Position numbers and translations under genes: made by a program. A stretch of DNA of 64,000 nucleotides from an uncultured Clostridia bacterium (GTDB lineage Bacteria; Bacillota; Clostridia; Oscillospirales; Acutalibacteraceae), in contig CANQGK010000006.1 of assembly GCA_947623175.1 (NCBI GenBank), positions 25,037 to 89,036 on the forward strand, written 5' to 3'. Below, piece by piece: positions 29,801-38,231 of this stretch (position 1 is the stretch's first letter; every line of letters starts with the position of its first letter). The notes beneath the pieces were generated by a model. That model was not told where the DNA came from. It did no database searches and saw only the letters and a program-made list of their open reading frames with translations.

Positions 29801-31345
29801 ATTGATATTTCGGGCGTGCATGAAGGCTGGGAGAAGGAAAACCCCTACGTATGGGCTAAGAAGACCGCATATCTCGACGGCTACGGCTACGGAAATTCGT
29901 TCGCCGGCGTACTTGACGGCGCGGGACACACCGTAAGCGGAATTTATTACTCGGACGACGCGGCGGACGGCAGCGCTTACGCCTACGGCCTGATACCGCT
30001 TGTAAGCGCGGACGCGGTCATCAAGAATATCACCGTTAAAAACGTAAAATCAACCGTTACGGGAAGCGCCTACGTCGGCGCCGTGGCGGGAGCGGCTCAC
30101 GTCAGCGAAACCGATATTGCCAATCCCTTGAAAATGGTACAGTTTGTAGGGGTCAAGGCGCAAGAATGCGATATAACCGCCGAAAACGCCGGCGATATTT
30201 TGGGCGGCGCTTCACGCGGGGTCAAATTCGAGCTTTGCGCCGCGAATAAGCTTATCGGAAGCGGCGAAGAGAAAATATCCGTTCGCAACTGCAATTCCGA
30301 CCTTGCGTACAACGACGACGTTATTATATACAACAGCCTTAATGCGGACGGTACCGCGCTTGTAAATATAAAGAAATATCTCCTTGAGACTATCGACAAT
30401 TATATTACCGATATAAACGGCGACTCGGCATTTGATATAAGAGACTTGATTTCCGCCAAAAAATGCCTCGCAATGGCGCCCGCCGATGAAGCCTTGGTAT
30501 GGTCGCAGGAATTTAACGAAAACGCGCTCGATTATTCGGTTTGGACAAAACACAGCTCTATGAGCACGGGTTCTACCCTTAAATATTCGGATACGGCTGC
30601 CGTAAACGGCGGCAGCCTTACCCTTACCTGCACCGATACCGGCACGTCGGACGCAAACGGAGATAAAATTTACGGAATAAGCTACGGGCTCAGCACTATA
30701 GACAGCATGAGCTTTAAATACGGCAGACTCGAAATGAGGGCAAAGCTCCCTTTTGACGCAGGTGCATTTCCCTCCTTTTGGCTTTCCTCAAGAAACGCCA
30801 TGGGTTATGATCCCTTTTGCGAATACAGCACCGAAATAGACGTTTTTGAGCTTTTCGGAAAAGAAAAGACCAATACGAACCTGATAGCCTGTATTCATAA
30901 GTGGTATAACGAAAACGGAGTAAAAACCGGTAAGGAATGCAGCAGCGGAACCGGAATATTAGCGGGCAATACCGCGAAGGTTCCGGAAGACGCGCGCACC
31001 TACAAGGTCACCGGAAGTGCACAGAAAGAATTTCATACTTTTGTATTCGACTGGGATGAAAACACAATGAAATTCTCGGTCGACGGCAACGTTTATTACA
31101 CGGCGGAAAGAAGCAAATTGCAAAAAGGCTTTGACATAAGCGGTAAATCTACCGATATATCGGGTGTATTTGACCAATTTTTGTATGTGCGACTCAATAA
31201 TCACATGTATTCCACAGGTGACGGCGCCGCATATACCTACACAGGTAACGCGTCCGATATCGACGCGTCAAAGCTTAATTATGAAATCGATTATATACGG
31301 CTTTATCAAAAGAACGACGGAAAATCGAAAATATACCTTAAATAA
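26819..31345 (+). CDS. GLUG-repeat / dockerin-like / GH16 secreted glycanase
   Basis: Very large secreted enzyme of 1508 residues. Signal peptide, then about five GLUG-type repeat blocks (WDGTKAESFAGGxGT, FxGxxxGxGHTVxGLY) to about residue 1175, a degenerate then a better EF-hand (DINGDSAFDIRDLI) resembling half a dockerin, and a C-terminal GH16 domain from about residue 1235 (LVWSQEFNENALDYSVW). Catalytic motif EIDVFE gives E1339, D1341 and E1344, intact. WFxSFWLS-like GAFPSFWLSS precedes it. The start follows AAAGGAGAG. The GLUG part is homologous to the preceding gene, so the pair arose by duplication, one keeping or gaining a GH16, the other a membrane anchor. The role of the GLUG stalk is probably surface or glycan attachment; this is inference. 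Confidence 0.85.
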   Translation: MKKVCLAKRILAYTLTFSLFLSQMILTPALSASAEEPAVWDGTKAESFAGGSGTALSPYLIENGGQLYKMVADYSAVSGDDSELATPTYFKIINDIYLNNITDADMENPTTASLEAKGFKPWHTHYSQSTGFCGVVDGGGHTVYGLYSNVGTYSGLIPNAVDTVEIYNLNLKNSYVYATGAAGGIVGGAFGSVTTVSVKCCTVDKILVDGGASVRIAGIIGGLAGSVKKAAISNCAVTRATLKTSHKSYPNIQSALLGYTGEQIKGHTVTNCYTDGSAHPVTDTTDAAHFKKFTDYITYTNVYTAASNTNSAAGVTQLTEDQMKGEAAKEYMPGLNFDLIWQTAENDYPVIRENPIYVWDGTKSSVFSGGDGSKGSPYLISTPEQLAYVVSTDLTDGLYFKLISDIRINDTSKENWKDTARNWVWADVRFVGTFDGNGHTIDGLYYKGNQFKRGLFSYIGDTVIKNLIFTNASINTTYSGDGGSGILVGQLSAPATMQNIYVDESCELNVPNGNGVAAIASWGGFKATIDNCAVLTDKIVGKSYVGAVIGTNWSNQSSITNCFTSSSLPIRGYGSIIGSANNYALVADDIGTVVLDSAEHMKGENAKLYMPGLDFEDVWEITDGYPILSSKIAEIWDGTKAESFAGGEGTEAEPYLIENGGQLYKMVADYSNTPVLDKPESHTYFKLTKDINLGYNQWYTVESTAYPNNSNYTTGFGGIIYGDGYTVKGLYNGKAAGVAGLIPVTAQGAEIHDLHLKNGYLPKVDWNSYAAGALVGLAAGNANSTPITVEGCSVRNFTAGSRDASSAFVGFSYSQSVKIENCYCADSDISHTGSAGRENSGAFIAYTNGSAYGNSITIENSYCAGISPTVSYGDGFEEITSYKNVYTDFADYENTVEGLTKLDVAQMQGAAAKDNLQGFNFNQIWQCGEEGEYPYLRTFEDRAEYWDGTAAESFAGGTGSKESPFEISNAQQLYLLASSDTESTHGKYYKLTGDIDISGVHEGWEKENPYVWAKKTAYLDGYGYGNSFAGVLDGAGHTVSGIYYSDDAADGSAYAYGLIPLVSADAVIKNITVKNVKSTVTGSAYVGAVAGAAHVSETDIANPLKMVQFVGVKAQECDITAENAGDILGGASRGVKFELCAANKLIGSGEEKISVRNCNSDLAYNDDVIIYNSLNADGTALVNIKKYLLETIDNYITDINGDSAFDIRDLISAKKCLAMAPADEALVWSQEFNENALDYSVWTKHSSMSTGSTLKYSDTAAVNGGSLTLTCTDTGTSDANGDKIYGISYGLSTIDSMSFKYGRLEMRAKLPFDAGAFPSFWLSSRNAMGYDPFCEYSTEIDVFELFGKEKTNTNLIACIHKWYNENGVKTGKECSSGTGILAGNTAKVPEDARTYKVTGSAQKEFHTFVFDWDENTMKFSVDGNVYYTAERSKLQKGFDISGKSTDISGVFDQFLYVRLNNHMYSTGDGAAYTYTGNASDIDASKLNYEIDYIRLYQKNDGKSKIYLK
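27885..29250 (+). repeat. Long direct repeat, copy 2 (partner near 22150-23510)
   Basis: GLUG-coding segment near-identical to one in the upstream gene, about 5.7 kb away, same orientation. Recombination between the copies would delete the amber-interrupted gene's 3' half and fuse it to the GH16 enzyme. Confidence 0.75.
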
Positions 31346-31358
31346 GGGTTTTATTAAG

Positions 31359-31386
31359 ATATAGGCGGAATTCGTTCCGCCTATAT
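31359..31386 (+). terminator. 12-bp perfect hairpin with TTCG loop between genes
   Basis: ATATAGGCGGAA and TTCCGCCTATAT pair perfectly around a TTCG tetraloop, in the 64-bp gap before the large SBP gene. There is no T tract, so it may be an mRNA-stability or RNase-processing site that separates the levels of the upstream glycanase and downstream transporter, rather than a terminator. Confidence 0.55.
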
Positions 31387-31409
31387 TAATGGCGAAGGGA
31401 TTGAATATT

Positions 31410-34250
31410 GTGCTCAAAAAAATGAAAAAGAGCTTAAGCGTCATACTGTGCGTTTTAACCTTGACGGCAGCGCCCGTTTACGCCGCGAAATCCGGCGGCG
31501 CGTCGGGTACGCCCGAGCCTTCGGCGAAGTCCGCCGTAAGCTCCGCCGCCGACAGCTATGAGCATTATACGGAAAACAGCGGCTTAAATTACGCGGTTAA
31601 GGCTTTGCCGCTGTCGCTCGAAAAATTCACTCCCGAAAATACGAACGCCTCCTTTGCCGACGGTGTGATCGACTGGGCGGACGGCAAGGGCAGTATCGCT
31701 TTTACCGCCGATATAACCGCTCCCGCCCTTTATTCCCTAAAAATCGTATGGAAGCCCAAAGCCGCGGGTATAGATCCCGATATTTCGGTTTATATAGACG
31801 GCTCGGCGCCCTTTTCGGAAGCAAATCAAATTTCCCTCAAACGCGAATGGAAGAATATTTCGCAAACGCCGCGCGTAGACTCGAGCGGCAACGAATACGC
31901 GCAGGAGCAGGTCGAAACGGGCGAATATATCACCTCGGTTTTGCAGGATTACGTCGGAGTTACCGTAAAACCGTATACCTTTAAGCTTACAAAGGGCAGG
32001 CATACTCTGACGATAGGCGAGCCCGACGTTCCGATATATATTAAGGAAATAACCTTGATCCCGCCCGAAAAAACGAAAGCGTATTCCGAAATTTCGAAGG
32101 AATATACCCTTTTGGAAAACGACGCGAAAACCGTCACGATACAGGCGGAAAACGCGGATATTAAAAATTCCAAGGCTTTGATCCCAAAATGCAATAACAG
32201 CGACGCCGGAATGACGCCGTCGGATCCTTATACGAGTAAAATCAACTATATCGGCGGCTCCTCCTGGCAAAGCCCGGGAAGCAGTATGACCTGGCGGTTT
32301 AATATCGAAACGGACGGGTATTATTATTTAGGTCTTCGCTACAAGCAGTCGGAGCTTGTAAGCGGAGTAAGCTACCGAAAGCTCAGAATCGACGGCGAAA
32401 TACCCTTTGCCGAGGCGGAAAGCATAGGCTTTCCCTACGGTACAAGATGGAAATATTTAACCTTGGAAGACGGTAATTCGCCCTATTATATATGGCTCGA
32501 AAAGGGCGAGCACACCCTTTCGTTAGAGGTCACCGCAGGCGCCGAAAGCGACTTTTTCAAAAGACTTTCCGCCGTGGTCTCAAGACTCGGAGACGAGTAT
32601 ATCAAAATAGTTATGATAACCGGCGAGTCGCCCGACGTTAACCGCGATTACGAGCTGTTTAACCAAATCGAGGGCTTTAACGATACCTTGACCGACTGCC
32701 GAGAGGCGCTTGACGGTATAGCCGCCGATATGAAAAAAACCTCGGGCAGCAGGGGAAACCAGAGCATTGCGGCGATAGAAAATATGTCGCGCGTATTAAA
32801 GCAGATGCTTAAAAGTCCGTACGTTGCCCAACAGTACGTTAACGACTATTACAACAACTACACCGCGGTAAGCTCATGGCTTTACGATATGACCAATATG
32901 CCGCTGGCGCTCGACGAAATACAGATCATCCCCTACGGGAAAAAGCCGGAAAACAAAAACGCGAATATTTTTAAAGCTATAGGCTACGGCGCTTTAAGGC
33001 TTTTGGTATCCTTTACGCAGGACTATAATTTCACCGATAAAACCGACTCGGACAAATCGATCACCATTTGGATAAATTGGGGTCAGGACCAGGCGATGGT
33101 GCTCAATTCTCTGATAAGAGACTCCTTTACGCCGAAGACGGGCATAAACGTCCGCATCGATGTGGTAAACGCCTCGCTGATAAACGGTATACTGTCGGGA
33201 AATTTCCCCGATCTGTCACTGCAAATGGCGAGAACCGAGCCCGTAAATCTGGGAATCAGAGGCGCGCTTTACGATTTAAACAATTTTGAGGATTGCGGTG
33301 AGGTTTTAAAGCGGTTCGGAGATACCGCCGCCGATCCTTACGGCTACAACGGCGCTTTGTACGCGCTTCCCGATACGCAGAGCTTTATGCTCATGTATTA
33401 CCGTAAGGATATTATGGAAAATCTGGGGCTCGGCGTGCCGAAAAATTGGAGCGAATTTAAGCACGCGGCGATGGTAATACAGCGAAACAATATGAACGTC
33501 TACGTGCCCTATACCCAGATTACCGCCTCTACCACCGTAAATACCGGTATAGGCAGTCTTAATCTGCTGCCGACTTTGATTGCGCAAAACGGACTTTCGC
33601 TTTATAACGAGCAAAGAAACGCCACCGCGCTTAATACAAAGGAAGCTATAGACGTTTTTGAGTTTTGGACGGATCTCTATACCGAATACGGCTATTTAAA
33701 GGAAGCGGAGTTTTATAACCGCTTCAGGGTAGGCGTGGTGCCATTGGGAATAGCGCCGCTTGCGACTTATATGAATTTATATTCCGCCGCTCCCGAAATA
33801 GCCGGCAGATGGTCGGTGGCTTCGGTACCGGCAAGCGAGGGAGGAAGCGCCGCCGTGGCGGGAGCCGGCACCGGCTGCGGAATTATAAACCTTTCCGACA
33901 AAAAGGCGGAGGCTTGGGAGTTTCTCAAATGGTGGACCTCTGCCGACACTCAGACGAGATACAACAACAACGTCGAGTCCATACTCGGGATGATAGGCAG
34001 AACCACGACGGCAAACGTCGAGGCGTTCGGAAGACTCGCCTGGGACGGCGAGCATCTCGCGGTCATGGAAGAACAGCGCCGTCTTGTCAAAGAGGTGCCC
34101 GAGGTTCCGGGAAGCTACTATCTGTCGCGCGCCGTGGATCAGGCGTTTTGGGCGGTAGTCAACGGCGAAAGCATACCCAAAGACGCGGTAGCCAAGTGGA
34201 GCAAAATCGCCGACGACGAGATCGCGAGAAAAATTAAAGAATATTCATAA
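31410..34250 (+). CDS. Solute-binding protein fused to N-terminal carbohydrate-binding-like modules
   Basis: Secreted protein of 946 residues. Signal peptide, two beta-sandwich modules (about 60-220 and 225-395; both with KxITLIPPE/YYLGLRYK and LRIDGEIPFAEAESIGFPYG type strands), a helical linker (about 400-510) and a C-terminal family-1 SBP (about 525-940) with ITIWINWGQDQAMVLNSL, GNFPDLSLQMAR, DTQSFMLMYYRKDIMENLGL and GCGIINLSDKKAEAWEFLKWW. A GTG start after AAGGGA (9-bp gap) is preferred to the upstream ATG, which has no ribosome site. No lipobox cysteine is seen. Normal SBPs are about 430 residues, so this is a fusion. It precedes its permease pair by 13 bp. The modules may hold the SBP on polysaccharide; unproven. 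Confidence 0.85.
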   Translation: MLKKMKKSLSVILCVLTLTAAPVYAAKSGGASGTPEPSAKSAVSSAADSYEHYTENSGLNYAVKALPLSLEKFTPENTNASFADGVIDWADGKGSIAFTADITAPALYSLKIVWKPKAAGIDPDISVYIDGSAPFSEANQISLKREWKNISQTPRVDSSGNEYAQEQVETGEYITSVLQDYVGVTVKPYTFKLTKGRHTLTIGEPDVPIYIKEITLIPPEKTKAYSEISKEYTLLENDAKTVTIQAENADIKNSKALIPKCNNSDAGMTPSDPYTSKINYIGGSSWQSPGSSMTWRFNIETDGYYYLGLRYKQSELVSGVSYRKLRIDGEIPFAEAESIGFPYGTRWKYLTLEDGNSPYYIWLEKGEHTLSLEVTAGAESDFFKRLSAVVSRLGDEYIKIVMITGESPDVNRDYELFNQIEGFNDTLTDCREALDGIAADMKKTSGSRGNQSIAAIENMSRVLKQMLKSPYVAQQYVNDYYNNYTAVSSWLYDMTNMPLALDEIQIIPYGKKPENKNANIFKAIGYGALRLLVSFTQDYNFTDKTDSDKSITIWINWGQDQAMVLNSLIRDSFTPKTGINVRIDVVNASLINGILSGNFPDLSLQMARTEPVNLGIRGALYDLNNFEDCGEVLKRFGDTAADPYGYNGALYALPDTQSFMLMYYRKDIMENLGLGVPKNWSEFKHAAMVIQRNNMNVYVPYTQITASTTVNTGIGSLNLLPTLIAQNGLSLYNEQRNATALNTKEAIDVFEFWTDLYTEYGYLKEAEFYNRFRVGVVPLGIAPLATYMNLYSAAPEIAGRWSVASVPASEGGSAAVAGAGTGCGIINLSDKKAEAWEFLKWWTSADTQTRYNNNVESILGMIGRTTTANVEAFGRLAWDGEHLAVMEEQRRLVKEVPEVPGSYYLSRAVDQAFWAVVNGESIPKDAVAKWSKIADDEIARKIKEYS

Positions 34251-34263
34251 AGGAGAGAATAAA

Positions 34264-35196
34264 GTGCTTGCCAATAAATACAGTCGCCCGAAAAGCCGGC
34301 GCAAAAACGCGCCAGAAGGCTCTTTCAGGGAACAATTACCCATGTTCGTAATGATTTCTCCCTTTGTTTTGTTTTTCTTGATTTTTACCGTCATACCTAT
34401 TATATCTTCAATTTGTTTAAGCTTTACCTCGTATGATATGATATCCTCGCCGAGCTTTGTCGGGCTTGACAATTACCGGCGGCTTATCACAAGCGACGCC
34501 GTTTTCCCCGTAACGGTTAAAAATACCGTGGTATTTGCGGTGGTGGCGGGCCCGCTCGGATTTTTGCTCGCCTTTGTATTGGCGTGGCTCGTAAACGAGT
34601 TCACCGCGAAAAAAAGGGCGCTTCTTTCCTTTATGTTTTACGCCCCCGCGCTTGTGGGAAACACCTATTTTATCTGGCAGGTAGCCTTCAGCGGAGACAG
34701 CTACGGCTATATAAACAGCCTTTTGTTATCCTTAGGGATTATCACGGAGCCTATAGTATGGCTCAAAAACGCAACCTATCTTATGCCCATTATCATAGTC
34801 GTGCAATTATGGCAGAGCATGGGCGTGTCCTTTCTTGCCAATATTTCGGGACTGCAAAACGTCAGCCGCGATCTGTACGAGGCGGGCGCCATAGACGGTA
34901 TCCGAAACCGCTGGCAGGAATTGAGGTATATAACCCTGCCTTCGATGTCAAATATGCTGCTTTTCAGCGCGGTAATGCAAATCCAAAGCAGTTTTTCGGT
35001 AAGCCTTATCGCTATCACTCTGGCGGGTTATCCGAGCAAATCAAACGCCGTAGATACCATAGTATCGCTTATGCAGGATATGGCAACCGTGCGTTATGAG
35101 CTCGGATACGCTTCGGCAATCGCCGTCGTGCTGTTTATTATGATGGTGACGACAAGGCTGATCGTCGGAAAAGCCCTCTCGACCGTGCAGAAATGA
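34264..35196 (+). CDS. CUT1 sugar ABC permease, MalF type
   Basis: Permease of 310 residues with a GTG start after AAGGAGAG. It has hydrophobic segments beginning FVMISPFVLFFLIFTVIPII and the EAA motif EAGAIDGIRNRWQELRYITLP. It directly follows the fused SBP and is 2 bp from its MalG-type partner, forming the pore of the same importer. Unlike the 40454 permease it is not close to the DUF5696-linked pair, so this is a distinct transporter. No ATPase gene nearby. Confidence 0.9.
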   Translation: MLANKYSRPKSRRKNAPEGSFREQLPMFVMISPFVLFFLIFTVIPIISSICLSFTSYDMISSPSFVGLDNYRRLITSDAVFPVTVKNTVVFAVVAGPLGFLLAFVLAWLVNEFTAKKRALLSFMFYAPALVGNTYFIWQVAFSGDSYGYINSLLLSLGIITEPIVWLKNATYLMPIIIVVQLWQSMGVSFLANISGLQNVSRDLYEAGAIDGIRNRWQELRYITLPSMSNMLLFSAVMQIQSSFSVSLIAITLAGYPSKSNAVDTIVSLMQDMATVRYELGYASAIAVVLFIMMVTTRLIVGKALSTVQK

Positions 35197-35197
35197 G

Positions 35198-36106
35198 GTG
35201 TTTACGATAAAGAACAAAGCTTTGTTAAAAAGACGTCTGTCGGCAGAGCGAAAACCTGCCTACCGGCGTTACACCCGTTCGAGGTTCGGCGATTTTCTCA
35301 ACGCCTTCTTGCTTATAGTGGCGGGACTTTTTACCATGCTGCCGCTCATATACGCGGTCTGCACCTCCTTTAAGCCGTTGGATGAGCTGCTTATATTTCC
35401 GCCGCGCTTTTTTGTAAGACGCCCCACGCTCGGAAATTATCTGATACTTCCGGACCTTATGTCCTCTCTTAAGGTGCCGCTTTCGCGCTATATTTTCAAC
35501 AGCCTTTTTATAAGCGCGGTTTCCACGTTTTTTTATATACTTATCGCTACGATGGCGGCGTTTGTGCTCTCAAAAGCCAAGTTTAAGGGCAGAAATCTGC
35601 TCTTTTGGGTAGTACAGTTTTCCCTTATGTTCAACGCCTATACCTTAGGCATTCCGAGATACCTGATTTTTTCGAAAATGCATATTATAGATACCTATTG
35701 GGTCTCCATTTTGCCGCATATAGCGTCAACCCTCGGCGTATTTCTGGCGAAGCAGTACATAGAGGGGTATATTCCGAACGCCCTGCTCGAGGCGGCGAAA
35801 ATCGACGGCGCGAGCCATTACAGGGTATTTTGGTCTATAGTAATGCCGGTTATCAAGCCCGCATGGCTTACGCTTATGCTTTTTGCCTTCAGGGATATTT
35901 GGGCGGAGGTGCCGAACGGTACGATTTTCAGCGAACAGCTGAAAACTTTGCCGCAAATAGTCACTCAGATAACGGCGGGCGGCACGGCGAGAGCGGGAAG
36001 CTCGATGGCGGTCACGGTAATTATGATGATACCGCCGATTATCGTCTTTTTAATTTCACAAAGCAACGTTGTCGAAGCGATGAGCAGCGCGGGTATAAAG
36101 GAGTAG
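35198..36106 (+). CDS. CUT1 sugar ABC permease, MalG type
   Basis: Partner permease of 302 residues. First helix region LNAFLLIVAGLFTMLPLIYAVC, EAA motif EAAKIDGASHYRVFWSIVMP, and the usual six-helix pattern. A GTG start is used just after the upstream TGA with only a weak GAGG near it, so translation is probably coupled to the previous gene. Start choice is therefore less certain than the assignment. Confidence 0.88.
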   Translation: MFTIKNKALLKRRLSAERKPAYRRYTRSRFGDFLNAFLLIVAGLFTMLPLIYAVCTSFKPLDELLIFPPRFFVRRPTLGNYLILPDLMSSLKVPLSRYIFNSLFISAVSTFFYILIATMAAFVLSKAKFKGRNLLFWVVQFSLMFNAYTLGIPRYLIFSKMHIIDTYWVSILPHIASTLGVFLAKQYIEGYIPNALLEAAKIDGASHYRVFWSIVMPVIKPAWLTLMLFAFRDIWAEVPNGTIFSEQLKTLPQIVTQITAGGTARAGSSMAVTVIMMIPPIIVFLISQSNVVEAMSSAGIKE

Positions 36107-36114
36107 GGATTGCA

Positions 36115-38214
36115 TTGAATAAACGATTATTTAAGAGTATCTTTACGGTTTTTGCGGCATTGCTCCTTTTTGTACCGGCGATTTCGGCAAGCGCCGAGGT
36201 GCCTTACGACAGCTATACCTATTGGTCGGACGTCGGCGAACAGGACAAGGCGGTATATAACCGTCCTATGTACAGCCCCGAGCGTACCTTCGATTCCTTT
36301 TCGTTGGGAATTGCGGACTTTTCAAAGATAAACGATATCGCTTTTGACGCCGACGGCAGGCTTTATATATTAGATACCGATTCGCGGATCGTTTTGCTTG
36401 ACGGCGAGTATAACTTTATCCGCGAGATAGGACTTGTAGGCGGTACCGAGAGCTACGTCGACGCCAAGGGGCTTTATACGGCAAAGGACGGCACCTTGTA
36501 TATCTGCGATACCGAGGGGCACAGGATACTTCATATAAAATCCGACGGAAGCCTTATCGATACGATTACTTTGCCTAAGTCCAATCTCATACCGGATGAT
36601 TTCGATTTTCGTCCTACGGGTATGGCTGTAGATGAGTACGGATATACCTATATTTTAAGCGACGGCTCTTATTACGGAGCCCTGCTTTTCGATACGGATA
36701 TGACCTTTTTGGGCTTTTACGGCGCAAATACGGTAAAAGCCACCCTCGGCAGTGTGTTTTCCAATATAAAAAATCGGATTTTCCCCAACAACACCAAAAA
36801 GGGCAACACCTCGCAAAGACTGCCTTACTGTTTTGTGGATCTGGCGGTCGACAAGGAGGGATTTGTCTATACGAGCACCGGTTATACCGATTCGAGCCGC
36901 ACCGGGCAGATAAGAAAATTGGGACCTGGACTCGGCAACAATATTTTGGGCTCGGACGAGGTGAATTTTGCGGACGCAAAAATCAATACCACCTATAACG
37001 ACGGCGCCGTATCAAAGCAGGATATTTTTGATATCGAGGTCGACGACGGCGGCTTTGTATACGGGCTCGAATCTGCGTTCGGCAAGGTCTTCGTATACGA
37101 CTCCGACTGTCGAATACTGTCGGTTTTCGGCGGCGGCATGGGATTCGGAACGCAGGTGGGAACCTTTGCCACCGTATCCTCGCTCGCTATCAAGCATAAC
37201 GGCGAAGAGGTACTCGTTTCCGACAGCGCGACCAATAAAATAACCGTATTTAAAATAACCGATTTCGGAAAAAAGGCAAAGGAGCTTACGGCGCTCACCC
37301 TGAAAGGCGATTATACCGGCGCCAAAGAGGGTTGGGAGGAAATTATCAAAACGGATAATAATTTCCAGCCCGCCTACGGCGCGCTTGCCCGCGCATATAT
37401 AAACGAGGGCGATTACGATACCGCCCTTTCGCTTGCGAAAACCGGATATGACCGGGAAGCCTACGCCATAGCCTTTGAGTATAAGCGCGGCGATATTATA
37501 AACGAATATTTCATGGTGATTTTTATCGGACTTGCGGCGGTGATTGCGGCGGTAATCGGATTTTTGGTCGTATCCACGCGCAAAAAGGTAAAATTTATCA
37601 AAAACAAACAGCTTGCCCTTATGTTTTCAACCCTTATACATCCGTTAAACAGCTTTACGGATATAAAGGAAAAGGGAGAGGGCTCGGTTTTATTGTGCGG
37701 CGTTTCGGTGCTTTTGTTCTACACTGCCACCGTTCTGCAAACCTTAAAGGGCGGATTTTTGTTTACCGTATACGACGCCGCTTCGTTTAATTCCTTTTGG
37801 TTGTTTGTAAAAACCGTGGGATTTGTTTGCCTTTGGATCATCGTGAATTGGATGGTCTGCACCCTGCTTTCGGGCAAGGGCAGGATCAAGGAAATCGCCA
37901 TAGTTACCTGCTACAGCCTGCTGCCGCTGATCATCGAGAAATTCATAAGACTTGCCCTTACAAATGTGCTGCTGCCGAGCGAAGCCGCCTTTTTGAACAT
38001 TTTCCACGCCGTCGCAATGATTTATTTTATTATTTTGATGATAATAGGACTCATTAAAATTCACGATTTCGGTATGGCAAGACTTATCGGAACGAGCGCG
38101 CTCTCGCTTGCGGGGGTTGCCGCCATAGTATTTTTGGCTATTATGACGGTTATTCTCGTACAGCAATTCGGAGGATTTATTGTGACTGTTATATCCGAGG
38201 TTTTGACGCTTTAA
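36115..38214 (+). CDS. NHL-repeat / TPR-like / YIP1 membrane protein
   Basis: Secreted-then-membrane protein of 699 residues. A TTG start is chosen, 10 bp after AAGGAG that overlaps the previous stop, giving a clean signal peptide (SIFTVFAALLLFVPAISASAE). Residues about 50-400 are NHL-type propeller repeats (INDIAFDADGRLYILDTD, LYICDTEGHRILHI, PTGMAVDEYGYTYILS). A TPR-like stretch (YGALARAYINEGDYDTALSLAKTGYD) follows, then one membrane helix (VIFIGLAAVIAAVIGFLVV) and a C-terminal YIP1-type multi-helix domain. Such proteins recur beside CUT1 permeases in clostridia. Its location inside a transporter operon suggests it assists the importer, but no activity is known. Confidence 0.8.
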   Translation: MNKRLFKSIFTVFAALLLFVPAISASAEVPYDSYTYWSDVGEQDKAVYNRPMYSPERTFDSFSLGIADFSKINDIAFDADGRLYILDTDSRIVLLDGEYNFIREIGLVGGTESYVDAKGLYTAKDGTLYICDTEGHRILHIKSDGSLIDTITLPKSNLIPDDFDFRPTGMAVDEYGYTYILSDGSYYGALLFDTDMTFLGFYGANTVKATLGSVFSNIKNRIFPNNTKKGNTSQRLPYCFVDLAVDKEGFVYTSTGYTDSSRTGQIRKLGPGLGNNILGSDEVNFADAKINTTYNDGAVSKQDIFDIEVDDGGFVYGLESAFGKVFVYDSDCRILSVFGGGMGFGTQVGTFATVSSLAIKHNGEEVLVSDSATNKITVFKITDFGKKAKELTALTLKGDYTGAKEGWEEIIKTDNNFQPAYGALARAYINEGDYDTALSLAKTGYDREAYAIAFEYKRGDIINEYFMVIFIGLAAVIAAVIGFLVVSTRKKVKFIKNKQLALMFSTLIHPLNSFTDIKEKGEGSVLLCGVSVLLFYTATVLQTLKGGFLFTVYDAASFNSFWLFVKTVGFVCLWIIVNWMVCTLLSGKGRIKEIAIVTCYSLLPLIIEKFIRLALTNVLLPSEAAFLNIFHAVAMIYFIILMIIGLIKIHDFGMARLIGTSALSLAGVAAIVFLAIMTVILVQQFGGFIVTVISEVLTL

Positions 38215-38231
38215 GGAGGGAAGACGGTTTT

